Shown here: positions 11,053-24,435 of the stretch, piece by piece
Layout of the letters: every line of letters begins with the position of its first letter
Numbering within the stretch: the stretch's first letter is position 1
Assembly (NCBI GenBank): GCA_010909165.1
Contig: MU008177.1
Location: forward strand, 62,001 to 126,000
From: Anthoceros angustus
Lineage: Eukaryota; Streptophyta; Anthocerotopsida; Anthocerotales; Anthocerotaceae
DNA length: 64,000 bases
Direction: 5' to 3'
Notes under the pieces: model-generated
What the model saw: only the letters and a program-made list of their open reading frames with translations
The model's database searches: none
What the model was told of the DNA's origin: nothing
Position numbers and translations under genes: made by a program

Positions 11053-11969
11053 ATGACGACCCATACTCTGCTAGTTTTATTGCTTTGGCAATGGGTGCCA
11101 TGATGGTGGATGGCAAGAATTTTGTTGAGCTCCAAGCTTGCGTGGCACTAATAGTCATATTCACTCGGATGTCCAATACACTACGAGCAATACACCAACC
11201 TCCACTATCTCGAGTATGTATGAGATTTTTATGTTTGATTGTTGTTGGACAAGTTTTCTTGTTGCAATGTTGACTAAAAGTGGAAGTATATGTGTGAATT
11301 CTATAATTTTGTTTTTTACATCATTTATCATTTTCTTTTTGATCTTTTGAGCCAAGTGATTTCAAAATGGAAAAAAAATCATTCTACTATATACCTTTTT
11401 ATTGCTTTGACAATGGTTGTTGTTATACTAGGAGTGAGTGGTCATTCAACTCTTCGCGGAGGACATGTTAGAACGTTTAACCATATTGAGTCAAATGTGT
11501 TATACTCGGCAAGAATACTGATTTCATCTTCTCTCAAGTATGTACGGGTTGATAGTAGATCGCTGCATGATATTTTTCTTAGAGCACACTTTGGATAGAT
11601 ATGTGAAATGCATTTTCTTCCGTGAATTAGGAAATAATTTTGACAAGTAAGAACTTAGTTTATCTATGTGGAATGCAGAGTTGTTTCCTCAACAACAAGC
11701 ACAATATCTCGATGGATCCCTTGGACAAATAACAAGTGGAGTTTGGGCGAGGGAGCAATGATTGTGGGATAGTGGGAAGAATTGTGATGTAACCTTCGCT
11801 ATGTGCATTCGATATCGACACCATCACATGTAAGAGAGCACCAATAGATATTCCTATTGCATCTATTAGTAGTAGGGGATCCCGGCATTCCTTTTCAAGG
11901 AGAAGGAGTAGTGCTCTCGCAAGATGCATGGCAAGTGTTTGGCGATTCGGACTACAACAATTCACCTAG
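11053..11969 (+). pseudogene. EG45/PNP-like gene relic, unit 4, first copy
   Basis: Exon B has A8 with an intact signal-peptide frame through GVSGHSTLRGGHV. The 3' site reads GATCCCGGCATT, which keeps the C-terminal frame GVVLSQDAWQVV. The middle is shifted at GGGCGAGGGAGC and by a lost T in the NDLW codons. Confidence 0.5.
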
Positions 11970-12274
11970 ATCCATGTATATCCAGCGTAATTTCATGGAG
12001 CTGGTAGCAACGCTAGTAGCATGTGCATAAAGGATGGAATGTTTTCCTCATTGTAGTCACGTTGCTTTAAAATTTTACCAAAAAGCTTATGCTCCTTGTC
12101 TTGATAAAACCAAGAATACTGTTCATCTTCTCTCAAGTATGTACCGGGTTGATAGTAGATCGCTACCGCATGATATTTTTCTTAGAGCACACTTTGGATA
12201 GATATGTGAAATGCATTTTCTTCGTGAATTAGGAAATAATTTTGACAAGTAAGAACTTAGTTTATCTATGTGGA

Positions 12275-12549
12275 ATGCAGAGTTGTTTCCTCAACAACAA
12301 GCACAATATCTCGGATCCCGCTGGACAAATAACAAGTGGAGTTTGGGCGAGGGAGCAATGATTTGTGGGATAGTGGGAAGAATTGTGATGTAACCTTCCC
12401 GATCTGACACCATCACATGTAAGAGAGCACCAATAGATATTCCTATTGCATCTATTAGTAGGGGATCCCGGCATTCCTTTTCAAGGAGAAGGAGTAGTGC
12501 TCGCAAGATGCATAAAGTGTGTTTGGCGATTACACAACAATTCACCTAG
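12275..12549 (+). pseudogene. EG45-like core, unit 4, second copy
   Basis: A duplicated core exon without exons A and B. The 3' site is GATCCCGGCATT (C-terminal frame kept), but the middle is shifted and shortened at TTCCCGATCTGACACC. Confidence 0.5.
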
Positions 12550-12853
12550 ATCCATGTATATCCAGCAGTAATTTCATGGAGCTGCAACGCTAGTAGCATG
12601 TGCATAAAGGATGGAATGTTTTCCTCATTGTAGTCACGTTGCTTTAAAATTTTACCAAAAAGCTTATGCTCCTTGTCTTGATAAAACCAAAGAATACTGT
12701 TCATCTTCTCTCAAGTATGTACCGGGTTGATAGTAGATCGCTACCGCATGATATTTTTCTTAGAGCACACTTTGGATAGATATGTGAAATGCATTTTCTT
12801 CGTGAATTAGGAAATAATTTTGACAAGTAAGAACTTAGTTTATCTATGTGGAA

Positions 12854-13129
12854 TGCAGAGTTGTTTCCTCAACAACAAGCACAATATCTCGGATCCCGCT
12901 GGACAAATAACAAGTGGAGTTTGGAAGAGGGAGCAATGATTTGTGGGATAGTGGGAAGAATTGTGATGTAACCTTCCCGATCTGACACCATCACATGTAA
13001 GAGAGCACCAATAGATATTCCTATTGCATCTATTAGTAGGGGATCCCGGCATTCCTTTTCAAGGAGAAGGAGTAGTGCTCGCAAGATGCATGGCAAGTGT
13101 GTTTGGCGATTACACAACAATTCACCTAG
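12854..13129 (+). pseudogene. EG45-like core, unit 4, third copy
   Basis: Almost identical to the second copy, including its private short form before the CACC of the DTITC codons. It differs at GGAAGAGGG and at the GCATGGCAAG site. Confidence 0.5.
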
Positions 13130-13995
13130 ATCCATGTATATCCAGCAGTAATTTCATGGAGCTGCAACGCTAGTAGCATGTGCATAAAGGATGGAATGTT
13201 TTCCTCATTGTAGTCACGTTGCTTTAAAATTTTACCAAAAAGCTTATGCTCCTTGTCTTGATAAAACCAAGAATATGGAGACTTTACGAAGAAAAAGGAG
13301 ATGGGAAATCCCATTTGCCCCGAGAAAAAGGAGGAAAGACCAAGCCAAGGGGACTAACCCTCACGACCGCTCATCTCGAAACTAACTACATATTAAGAAT
13401 TTCGTGGTTAGAGATATGAGAAGGCCTACCTACCGAGGGGCCGAACGCGCATCCCGTTGCCTTGCGTCCACCGCTCGCCAACGCCTCTATATGGCGATGG
13501 ACACCTGCTTTCAAGAAAGCCACGACAAGAAAAGGAGATCAACCCCATTATTCTTGCGATTGTGGTAAGCCTTGCACAGTCAAGGTGAAGTGGAAGGTTG
13601 CTGCTGAGGCGGGGGCGGGCTGGGCAATGGAGGTAGGGATGTGGAGCCCCGCCAGCCGTGGCTTGGGGCCATGAGGCCCCATCATGGTCCGGTGGTTGGT
13701 TGCTATCCACGGAGAGTTAGCACACGCTTGTGGTATGAAACTTCCTTGTGGTTGCAATGTGCACAAACCGCAAATGACGACGACCATCGACTTGTGGAAT
13801 GCGGATGCGGATGAATGTTCCTGCTCTTGTCCCTCGGCTCTGCCCCCATTTACATGAGCGGTCTTGTGGGACCACCTGCATCATCACTACGGCAAGCACC
13901 ATCTTCACATACATACATCCAGGCTCCAACACTTTTCAACCTCAACTTCCAATCTCTAAATAAAGGTTAGGATTCCCCTAGCATATACGCACTAT

Positions 13996-16579
13996 CACTA
14001 CTAGAAAAAGGGGTGGTATTGTCACACTTATATCACGGTTTATGCAGCCTATTATGACGGTGCTACGATCTTGTCACACTTTTGGTATAATGGTGGAGGA
14101 ATGGTAACCAAACCTCTTGGTGTTGCAGCTATTACGGAACTACGTGAATGCGTGTCACGAACTATGACCGTATGAGTGTGACAATTGAAGAATTATAACA
14201 CTTTGTGTGCACGGGCCCGGCCCGACATCGGACTCCATAACCATGGTTAACAATGCCTTTCAATTTTCCATTGTGGCTCGGAGAGACAATCTTGTGCTAG
14301 CCAGCTCGGATGCCGGAACAAGTATTGTATTTTGTTTTTATGAATGCATGAGAGCACCCGCCAAAGAAAACAAAAATCAACGATGATGTTTGCAAAGGAA
14401 TGAAAAAGCCAACAATGATGTCCCTAAAGGAGTACTCAATCTAAGAAGAAAAGAAAAGGTGATGTATAGGTGTTATAGGTATTCCTAATCCTATCATTTT
14501 ATTCAGATGAGGAATTGCGTTTATACTCAACGCATTTTGTGATCGGCATCAAGTTTCGACCTTACAGCTTTATTCTATTCTTTTCATATTCATATCATGT
14601 CATGTATGAGAAAGAAATTGGGTTTATATTACATCCCTTTGCCACCGTCGAGTTTGGATCTTAGTTCTCGAGATAAATCCATCATTTAATACTATATATG
14701 TGTTTCCTTGGCTACATACTATTCAACTACTTTTGACTTGAAGTAACAACCATCCGTTTGTTTGTAACTTGAGTTCAAAGATGACGACCCATACTCTTGC
14801 TAGTTTTTATTGCTTTGGCAATGGGTGCCATGATGGTGGATGGCAAGAATTTTGTTGAGCTCCAAGCGCACGGGCACTAATAGTCATATTCACCCTGATG
14901 TCCAATACACTACGAGCAATACACCAACCTCCACTATCTCGAGTATGTATGAGATTTTTATGTTTGATTGTTGTTGGACAAGTTTTCTTGTTGCAATGTT
15001 GACTAAAAGTGGAAGTATATGTGTGAATTCTATAATTTTGTTTTTACATCATTTATCATTTTCTTTTTGATCTTTTGAGCCAAGTGATTTCAAAATGGAA
15101 AAAAAAATCATTCTACTATATACCTTTTTATTGCTTTGACAATGGTTGTTGTTATACTAGGAGTGAGTGGTCATTCAACTCTTCGCGGAGGACATGTTAG
15201 AACGTTTAACCATATTGAGTCAAATGTGTTATACTCGGCAAGAATACGCTTCATCTTCTCTCAAGTATGTACCCGGGTTGATAGTAGATCGCTACGCATG
15301 ATATTTTTCTTAGAGCACACTTTGGATAGATATGTGAAATGCATTTTCTTCCTCGTGAATTAGGAAATAATTTTGACAAGTAAGAACTTAGTTTATCTAT
15401 GTGGAATGCAGGTTGTTTCCTCAACAACAAGCACAATATCTCGGTGGATCCTGGACAAATAACAAGTGGAGTTTGGGCGGTAGGGAGCAATGATTTGTGG
15501 GATAGTGGGAAGAATTGTGATGTAACCTTCATATGTGCAAATTATATCGACACCATCACATGTAAGAGAGCACCAATAGATATTCCTATTGCGGATCTAT
15601 TAGTAGTAGGGGATCCGGCATTCCTTTTCAAGGAGAAGGAGTAGTGCTCTCGCAAGATGCATGGCAAGTCGTGTTTGGCGATTCACCACAACAATTCACC
15701 TAGATCCATGTATATCCAGCAGTAATTTCATGGAGCTGGTAGCAACGCTAGTAGCATGTGCATAAAGGATGGAATGTTTCCTCATTGTAGTCACGTTGCT
15801 TTAAAATTTTACCAAAAGCTTATGCTCCTTGTCTTGATAAAACCAAACATGGAGACTTTACGAAGAAAAGGAGATGGAAATCCCATTTGCCCGAGAAAAA
15901 AGGAGGAAAGACCAAGCCAAGGGGACTAACCTCACGACCGCTCATCTCGAAACTAACTACATACAAGAATTTCGTGGTTAGAGATATGAGAAGGCCTACT
16001 CTACCACAGTCAAGGCCGCATCCCGGCTTGCCGCCGTCCTATACACGCTCGCCAACGCCTCTATATGGCGATGGACACCTGCTTCAAGAAAGCCACGACA
16101 AGAAAGGGGAGATCAACCCCATTATTCTTGCGATTGTGGTAAGCCTTGCACAGTCAAGGTGAAGTGGAAGGTTGCCTGAGGCGGGCGGCCTGGGCAATGG
16201 AGGTAGGGATGTGGAGCCCCGCCCAGTGGCTTGGGGCCATGAGGCCCCATCATGGTCCGAAGGTGGTTGCTATCCACGGAGAGTTAGCACACGCTTGTGG
16301 TATGAAACTTCCTTGTGGTTGCAATGTGCACAAACTGCAAATGACGACGACCATCGACTTGTGGAATGCGGATGCAGGATGAATGTTCCGGGCTCTTGTC
16401 CCTCGGCTCTGCCCCCCCATTTACATGCATGAGTCTTGCGGACATGTACCTCACATCATCTACTACGGCTTGTGCCAAGCACCATCTTCACATACATAAA
16501 TCCAGCTCCAACACTTTTCAACCTCAACTTCCAATCTCTAAATAAAGGTTAGGATTCCCCTAGCATATACGCAGACTAT
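13996..16579 (+). repeat. Array unit 5 (2584 bp)
   Basis: Standard layout. It holds the best-preserved EG45-like core of the array. Confidence 0.95.
14781..15703 (+). pseudogene. EG45-like domain (expansin-like double-psi beta-barrel, plant natriuretic peptide type) gene, reference copy
   Basis: Proposed model: alternative first exons A (14781-14942) and B (15095-15264), each ending at a GTATGTA donor, and one core exon starting after GAATGCAG (about 15412) and ending at TAG 15701-15703. The core is open at 15399-15644 and shows the features of EG45/PNP proteins: WAVGSNDLWDSGKNC (Trp-Asp then Cys), a second and third Cys, and CKRAPIDIPIADLL like the C-x-(G/A)-P-I-D-V-x-I-x-D block. Downstream, GVVLSQDAWQVVFGDS matches the LS-x-DAF-like strand but lies one base out of frame. 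GATCCCGGC in units 4, 12 and 13 restores that frame. Such proteins are secreted apoplastic proteins. Here the gene is broken at the P site and at A9 of exon B. Family call moderately sure; function in this organism unknown. Confidence 0.55.
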
Positions 16580-19187
16580 CACTACTAGAAAGGGGTGGTA
16601 TTGTCACGCCATATCACGGTTTATGCAGCCTATTATGACGGTATACGCATCTTGTCACACTTTTGGTATAATGGTGGAGGAATGGTAACCAACCTCTTGG
16701 TGTAATCGCTTATTACGGAACTACGTGAATGCGCACACTAACTATGACCGTATGAGTGTGACAATTGAAGAATTATAACACTTTGTGTGCACGGGCCCGA
16801 CAATCGACTCCATAACCATGGTTAACAATGCCTTTCAATTTTCCATTGTGGCTCGGAGACAATCTTGTGCTAGCCAGCTCGGATGCCGAACAAGTATTGT
16901 ATTTTGTTTTTATGAATGCATGAGAGCACCCGCCAAAGAAAACAAAAATCAACGATGATGTTTGCAAAGGAATGAAAAAAGCCAACAATGATGTCCCTAA
17001 AGGAGTACTCAATCTAAGAAGAAAAGAAAAGGTGATGTATAGGTGTTATAGGTATTCCTAATCCTATCATTTTATTCAGATGAGGAATTGCGCTTTTATA
17101 CTCAACGCATTTTGTGATCGGCATCAAGTTTCGACCTTACGCTTTTATTCTATTCTTTTCATATTCATATCATGTCATGTATACGTGTGAAAGAAATTGG
17201 GTTTATATTACATCCCTTTGCCACCGCTCGAGTTTGGATCTTAGTTCTAGATAAATCCATCATTTAATACTATATATGTGTTTCCTTGGCTACATACTAT
17301 TCAACTACTTTTTGGACTTGAGAAGTAACAACCATCCGTTTGTTTGTAACTTGAGTTCAAAGATGACGACCCATACTCTGCTAGTTTTATTGCTTTGGCA
17401 ATGGGTGCCATGATGGTGGATGGCAAGAATTTTGTTGAGCTCCAAGCGCATAGGCACTAATAGTCATATTCACTCGGATGTCCAATACACTACGAGCAAT
17501 ACACCAACCTCCACTATCTCGAGTATGTATGAGATTTTTATGTTTGATTGTTGTTGGACAAGTTTTCTTGTTGCAATGTTGACTAAAAGTGGAAGTATAT
17601 GTGTGAATTCTATAATTTTGTTTTTTACATCATTTATCATTTTCTTTTGATCTTTTGAGCCAAGTGATTTCAAAATGGAAAAAAAAATCATTCTACTATA
17701 TACCTTTTATTGCTTTGACAATGGTTGTTGTTATACTAGAGTGAGTGGTCATTCAACTCTTGCTGGAGGACATGTTAGAACGCGTTTAACCATATTGAGT
17801 CAAATGTGTTATACTCAAAGACAATCTGTTTCATCTTCTCTCAAGTATGTACCGGGTTGATAGTAGATCGCGCTGCATGATATTTTTCTTAGAGCACACT
17901 TTGGATAGATATGTGAAATGCATTTTCTTCCGTGAATTAGGAAATAATTTTGACAAGTAAGAACTTAGTTTATCTATGTGGAATGCGTGAGTTGTTTCCT
18001 CAACAACAAGCACAATATCTCGGATCCTTGGACAAATAACAAGTGGAGTTTGGGCGTAGGGAGCAATGATTTGTGGGATAGTGGGAAGAATTGTGATGTA
18101 ACCTTCGCTATGTGCGCCCCGACACGACACCATCACATGTAAGAGAGCACCAATAGATATTCCTATTGCAGATCTATTAGTAGTAGGGGATCCCGCATTC
18201 CTTTTCAAGGAGAAGGAGTAGTGCTCTCGCAAGATGCATGGCAAGTCGTGTTTGGCGATTCGAGACAACAATTCACCTAGATCCATGTATCCAGCGTAAT
18301 TTCATGGAGCTGGTAGCAACGCTAGTAGCATGTGCATAAAGGATGGAATGTTTTCCTCATTGTAGTCACGTTGCTTTAAAATTTTACCAAAAGCTTATGC
18401 TCCTTGTCTTGATAAAACCAAGAACATGGAGACTTTCGAAGAAAAGGAGATGGAAATCCCATTTGCCCGAGAAAAGGAGGAAAGACCAAGCCAAGGGGAC
18501 TAACCTCACCGGCCAGCTCATCTCGAAACTAACTACATACAGCCAGAAGAATTTCGTGGTTAGAGATATGAGAAGGCCTACCTACCACGAGGGCCGAAGA
18601 CGCCGCATCCCTGCTTGCCGCCGTCCTATACACCGCGCTCGCCCTCTATGGCGATGGACACCCGCTTCAAGAAAGCCACGGTGAAAGGGAGATCAACCCC
18701 ATTATTCTTGCGATTGTGGTAAGCCTTGGCACAGTCAAGGTGAAGTGGAAGGTTGCCTGGAGGCGGGCGGGCCTGGGCAATGGAGGTAGGGATGTGGAGC
18801 CCCCCGGGGCCGTAGCTTGGGGCCATGAGGCCCCATCATGGTCCGAAGGTGGTTGCTATCCACGGAGAGTTAGCACACGCTTGTGGTATGAAACTTCCTT
18901 GTGGTTGCAATGTGCACAAACCGCAAATGACGACGCCAGCGACTTGTGGAATGCGGATGCGGGATGAATGTTCCTGCTCTTGTCCCCTCGGCTCCGCCCC
19001 ATTTACATGAGCGGTCTTGGCCGGACCTGACCTCACATCATCTACTACGGCTTGTGCCAAGCACATCATCTACTACGGCATGCCAAGCACCATCTTCACA
19101 TACATAAATCCAGGCTCCAACACTTTTCAACCTCAACTTCCAATCTCTAAATAAAGGTTAGGATTCCCCTAGCATATCGCAGACTAT
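16580..19187 (+). repeat. Array unit 6 (2608 bp)
   Basis: Standard layout. It is slightly long because a 28-bp segment near its end (19034-19089) is tandemly doubled. Confidence 0.95.
17363..18280 (+). pseudogene. EG45/PNP-like gene relic, unit 6
   Basis: Exon B has A9. The core carries GCGTAGGGAGC, which places a stop or shift in the WAVGS codons, and GATCCCGCATT at the 3' site. Confidence 0.5.
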
Positions 19188-21062
19188 CACTACTAGAAAA
19201 GGGTGGTATTGTCACGACTTATATCACGGTTTATGCAGCCTATTATGACGGTGCTACGCATCTTGTCACACTTTTGGTATAATGGTGGAGGAATGGTAAC
19301 CAAACCTCTTGGTGTTGCAATCGCTTATTACGGAACTACGTGAATGCGTGTCACGAACTATGACCGTATGAGTGTGACAATTGAAGAATTATAACACTTT
19401 GTGTGCACGGGCCCGGGCACGACACTGGACTCATAACCATGGTTAACAATGCCTTTCAATTTTCCATTGTGGCTCGGAGAGACAATCTTGTGCTAGCCGA
19501 GCCTTACGGATGTGGAACAAGTATTGTATTTTGTTTTTTACATCATTTTATCATTTTCTTTTGATCTTTTGAGCCAAGTGATTTCAAAATGGAAAAAAAA
19601 TCATTCTACTATATACCTTTTATTGCTTTGACAATGGTTGTTGTTATACTAGGAGTGAGTGGTCATTCAACTCTTGAGGACATGTTAGAGCGTTTAACCA
19701 TATTGAGTCAAATGTGTTATACTCAAATATCTGCTTCATCTTCTCTCAAGTATGTACCGGGTTGATAGTAGATCGCGCTGCATGATATTTTTCTTAGAGC
19801 ACACTTTGGATAGATATGTGAAATGCATTTTCTTTTGAATTAGGAAATAATTTTGACAAGTAAGAACTTAGTTTATCTATGTGGAATCACGGTAGTTGTT
19901 TCCTCAACAACAAGCACAATATCTCGGTGGATCCTTTGGACAAATAACAAGTGGAGTTTGGGCGGTAGGGAGCAATGATTTGTGGATAGTGGGAAGAATT
20001 GTGATGTAACCTTCGCTATGTGCGGTCATATCGACACCATCACATGTAAGAGGCACCAATAGATATTCCTATTGCGGATCTATTAGTAGTAGGGGATCCG
20101 GCATTCCTTTTCAAGGAGAAGGAGTAGTGCTCTCGCAAGATGCATGGCAATTTGTGTTTGGCGATTCGAGACTACAACAATTCACCTAGATCCATGTATA
20201 TCCAGCAGTAATTTCATGGAGCTGGTAGCAACGCTAGTAGCATGTGCATAAAGGATGGAATGTTTTCCTCATTGTAGTCACGTTGCTTTAAAATTTTACC
20301 AAAAGCTTATGCTCCTTGTCTTGATAAAACCAAGAATAACATGGAGACTTTACGAAAGAAAAGGAGATGGGAAATCCCATTTGCCCGAGAAAAAGGAGGA
20401 AAGACCAAGCCAAGGGGACTAACCCTCACGACCGCTCATCTCGAAACTAACTACATCTGAAGAATTTCGTGGTTAGAGATATGAGAAGGCCTACCTACAC
20501 AGGGCGAAGACGCCGCATCCCTGCTTGCCGCCGTCCTATACACGCGTTCGCCAACGCCTCTATATGGCGATGGACACCCGTTTCCCACGGTGCAAGAAAA
20601 GGGGAGATCAACCCCATTATTCTTGCGATTGTGGTAAGCCTTGGCACAGTCAAGGTGAAGTGGAAGGTTGCTGCTGAGGCGGGCGGGCCTGGGCAATGGA
20701 GGTAGGGATGTGGAGCCCCGGCCGTGGCTTGGGGCCATGAGGCCCCATCATGGTCCGGTGGTTGCTATCCACGGAGAGTTAGCACACGCTTGTGGTATGA
20801 AACTTCCTTGTGGTTGCAATGTGCACAAACCGCAAATGACGACCAGCGACTTGTGGAATGCGGATGCAGGATGAATGTTCCGGGCTCTTGTCCCTCGGCT
20901 CTACATTTACATGAGCCGGTCTTGGCCGGACCTGACCTCACATCATCTACTAACATGCCAAGCACCATCTTCACATACATAAATCCAGGCTCCAACACTT
21001 TTCAACCTCAACTTCCAATCTCTAAATAAAGGTTAGGATTCCCCTAGCATATCGCAGACTAT
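19188..21062 (+). repeat. Array unit 7 with a 0.7-kb internal deletion (1875 bp)
   Basis: The spacer and exon A are missing. The junction at about 19530 fuses two AT-rich sites that share ATTTTGTTTTT. Confidence 0.93.
19589..20189 (+). pseudogene. EG45/PNP-like gene relic without exon A, unit 7
   Basis: Only exon B (A8, signal-peptide frame open at its ATG) and the core remain. The WAVGS site is intact (GCGGTAGGGAGC), but one G is missing in the following LWDS codons and the 3' site is GATCCGGCATT. Confidence 0.5.
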
Positions 21063-23641
21063 CACTACTAGAAAAGGGTGGTATTGTCACTTATATCACG
21101 GTTTATGCAGCCTATTATGACGGTGCTACGCATCTTGTCACACTTTTGGTATAATGGTGGAGGAATGGTAACCAAACCTCTTGGTGTTGCCTTTGCAACT
21201 ACGGAACTACGTGAATGTCACGAACTATGACCGTATGAGTGTGACAATTGAAGAATTATAACACTTTGTGTGCACGGGCCCGACATCGACTCCATAACCA
21301 TGGTTAACAATGCCTTTCAATTTTCCATTGTGGCTCGGAGAGACAATCTTGTGCTAGCCGAGCCGGATCTTTGGAACAAGTATTGTATTTTGTTTTTATG
21401 AATGCATGAGAGCACCCGCAAAGAAAACAAAAATCAACGATGATGTTTGCAAAGGAATGAAAAAGCCAACAATGATGTCCCTAAAGGAGTACTCAATCTA
21501 AGAAGAAAAGAAAAGGTGATGTATAGGTGTTATAGGTATTCCTAATCCTATCATTTTATTCAGATGAGGAATTGCGTTTATACTCAACGCATTTTGTGAT
21601 CGGCATCAAGTTTCGACCTTACAGTTTTATTCTATTCTTTTCATATTCATATCATGTCATGTAATGAAAGAAATTGGGTTTATATTACATCCCTTTGCCT
21701 ATCGAGTTTGGATCTTAGTTCTCGAGATAAATCCATCATTTAATACTATATATGTGTTTCCTTGGCTACATACTATTCAACTACTTTTTGGACTTGAGAA
21801 GTAACAACCATCCGGTTTGTTTGTAACTTGAGTTCAAAGATGACGACCCATACTCTCGCTAGTTTTTATTGCTTTGGCAATGGGTGCCATGATGGTGGAT
21901 GGCAAGAATTTTGTTGAGCTCCAAGCGCCGTGGGCACTAATAGTCATATTCACTCGGATGTCCAATACACTACGAGCAATACACCAACCTCCACTATCTC
22001 GAGTATGTATGAGATTTTTATGTTTGATTGTTGTTGGACAAGTTTTCTTGTTGCAATGTTGACTAAAAGTGGAAGTATATGTGTGAATTCTATAATTTTG
22101 TTTTTTACATCATTTTATCATTTTCTTTTTGATCTTTTGAGCCAAGTGATTTCAAAATGGAAAAAAAAAATCATTCTACTATATACCTTTTATTGCTTTG
22201 ACAATGGTTGTTGTTATACTAGGAGTGAGTGGTCATTCAACTCTTCGCGGAGGACATGTTAGAACGTTTAACCATATTGAGTCAAATGTGTTATACTCAG
22301 CAGCAATACTGGCTTCATCTTCTCTCAAGTATGTACCGGGTTGATAGTAGATCGCTGCATGATATTTTTCTTAGAGCACACTTTGGATAGATATGTGAAA
22401 TGCATTTTCTTGAGAATTAGGAAATAATTTTGACAAGTAAGAACTTAGTTTATCTATGTGGAATGCACGTGAGTTGTTTCCTCAACAACAAGCACAATAT
22501 CTCGATGGATCCTGGACAAATAACAAGTGGAGTTTGGGCGGTGGGGAGCAATGATTTGTGGGATAGTGGGAAGAATTGTGATGTAACCTTCGCTATGTGC
22601 AATCGATATCGACACCATCACATGTAAGAGAGCACCAATAGATATTCCTGTGCGGATCTATTAGTAGTAGGGGATCCCGCATTCCTTTTCAAGGAGAAGG
22701 AGTAGTGCTCTCGCAAGATGCATGGCGTATGTTTGGCGATTCGAGACTACAACAATTCACCTAGATCCATGTATATCCAGCAGTAATTTCATGGAGCTGG
22801 TAGCAACGCTAGTAGCATGTGCATAAAGGATGGAATGTTTTCCTCATTGTAGTCACGTTGCTTTAAAATTTTTACCAAAAAGCTTATGCTCCTTGTCTTG
22901 ATAAAACCAAGAACATGGAGACTTTACGAAAGAAAAGGAGATGGGAAATCCCATTTGCCCGAGAAAAAGGAGGAAAGACCAAGCCAAGGGGACTAACCTC
23001 ACGACCGCTCATCTCGAAACTAACTACATACACAAGAATTTCGTGGTTAGAGATATGAGAAGGCCTACCTATCAAGACGCCAGCGCATCCCGGTGCTTGC
23101 CGCCGTCCTATACACGCGTTAATACGCCTCTATATGGCGATGGACACCCGTTTCAAGAAAGCCACAAGACAAGAAAAGGGGAGATCAACCCCATTATTCT
23201 GCGATTGTGGTAAGCCTTGCACAGTCAAGGTGAAGTGGAAGGTTGCTGCGGGCGGTGGGCGGCCCGCAATGGAGGTAGGGATGTGGAGCCTGGGGCCGTG
23301 GCTTAAGCCATGAGGCCCCATCATGGTCCGAAGGTGGTTGCTATCCACGGAGAGTTAGCACACGCTTGTGGTATGAAACTTCCTTGTGGTTGCAATGTGC
23401 ACAAACCGCAAATGACGGCGACCACCGACTTGTGGAATGCGGATGCGGATGAATGTTCCTGCTCTTGTCCCCTCGGCTCTGCCCCATTTACATGGAGTCT
23501 TTAGGACCGTACCCTCACATCATCTACTACGGCTTGCCAAGCACCATCTTCACATACATAAATCCAGCTCCAACACTTTTCAACCTCAACTTCCAATCTC
23601 TAAATAAAGGTTAGGATTCCCCTAGCATATACGCAGACTAT
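21063..23641 (+). repeat. Array unit 8 (2579 bp)
   Basis: Standard layout. Confidence 0.95.
21840..22764 (+). pseudogene. EG45/PNP-like gene relic, unit 8
   Basis: Exon B has A10. The core is open from 22430 through WAVGSNDLWDSGKNC and CDVTFAMC, then shifts at GCAATCGATATCG, one base longer than in unit 1. The 3' site is GATCCCGCATT. Confidence 0.5.
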
Positions 23642-24435
23642 CACTACTAGAAAAAGGGGTGGTATTGTCACGACTTATATCACGGTTTATGCAGCCTATT
23701 ATGACGGTGCTACGATCTTGTCACACTTTTGGTATAATGGTGGAGGAATGGTAACCAAACCTCTTGGTGTTGCACTGCTTATTACGGAACTACGTGAATG
23801 CGTGTCACGAACTATGACCGTATGAGTGTGACAATTGAAGAATTATAACACTTTGTGTGCACGGGCCTGGGCCTGACACTGGACTCCATAACCATGGTTA
23901 ACAATGCCTTTCAATTTTCCATTGTGGCTCAGGAGAGACAATCTTGTGCTAGCCAGGCTTCTGGATGCTGGAACAAGTATTGTATTTTGTTTTTATGAAT
24001 GCATGAGAGCACCCGCCAAAGAAAACAAAAATCAACGATGATGTTTGCAAAGGAATGAAAAAGCCAACAATGATGTCCCTAAAGGAGTACTCAATCTAAG
24101 AAGAAAAGAAAAGGTGATGTATAGGTGTTATAGGTATTCCTAATCCTATCATTTTATTCAGATGAGGAATTGCGTTTATACTCAACGATTTTGTGATCGG
24201 CATCAAGTTTCGACCTTACGCTTTATTCTATTCTTTTCATATTCATATCATGTCATGTACGTGTGAAAGAAATTGGGTTTATATTACATCCCTTTTGCCC
24301 ATCGAGTTTGGATCTTAGTTCTAGATAAATCCATCATTTAATACTATATATGTGTTTCCTTGGCTACATACTATTCAACTACTTTTGACTTGAGAAGTAA
24401 CAACCATCTGGTTTGTTTGTAACTTGAGTTCAAAG

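Larger units (their letters stand above)
10267..13995 (+). repeat. Array unit 4, enlarged by an internal triplication (3729 bp)
   Basis: The segment from late exon B to the end of the EG45-like part occurs three times: about 11512-12110, 12111-12689 and 12690-13270 (period about 580 bp). The join between copies lies in CAAGAATA, which is shared by the two parental sites. The second and third copies share private variants, so the last step is the younger one. Confidence 0.93.
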
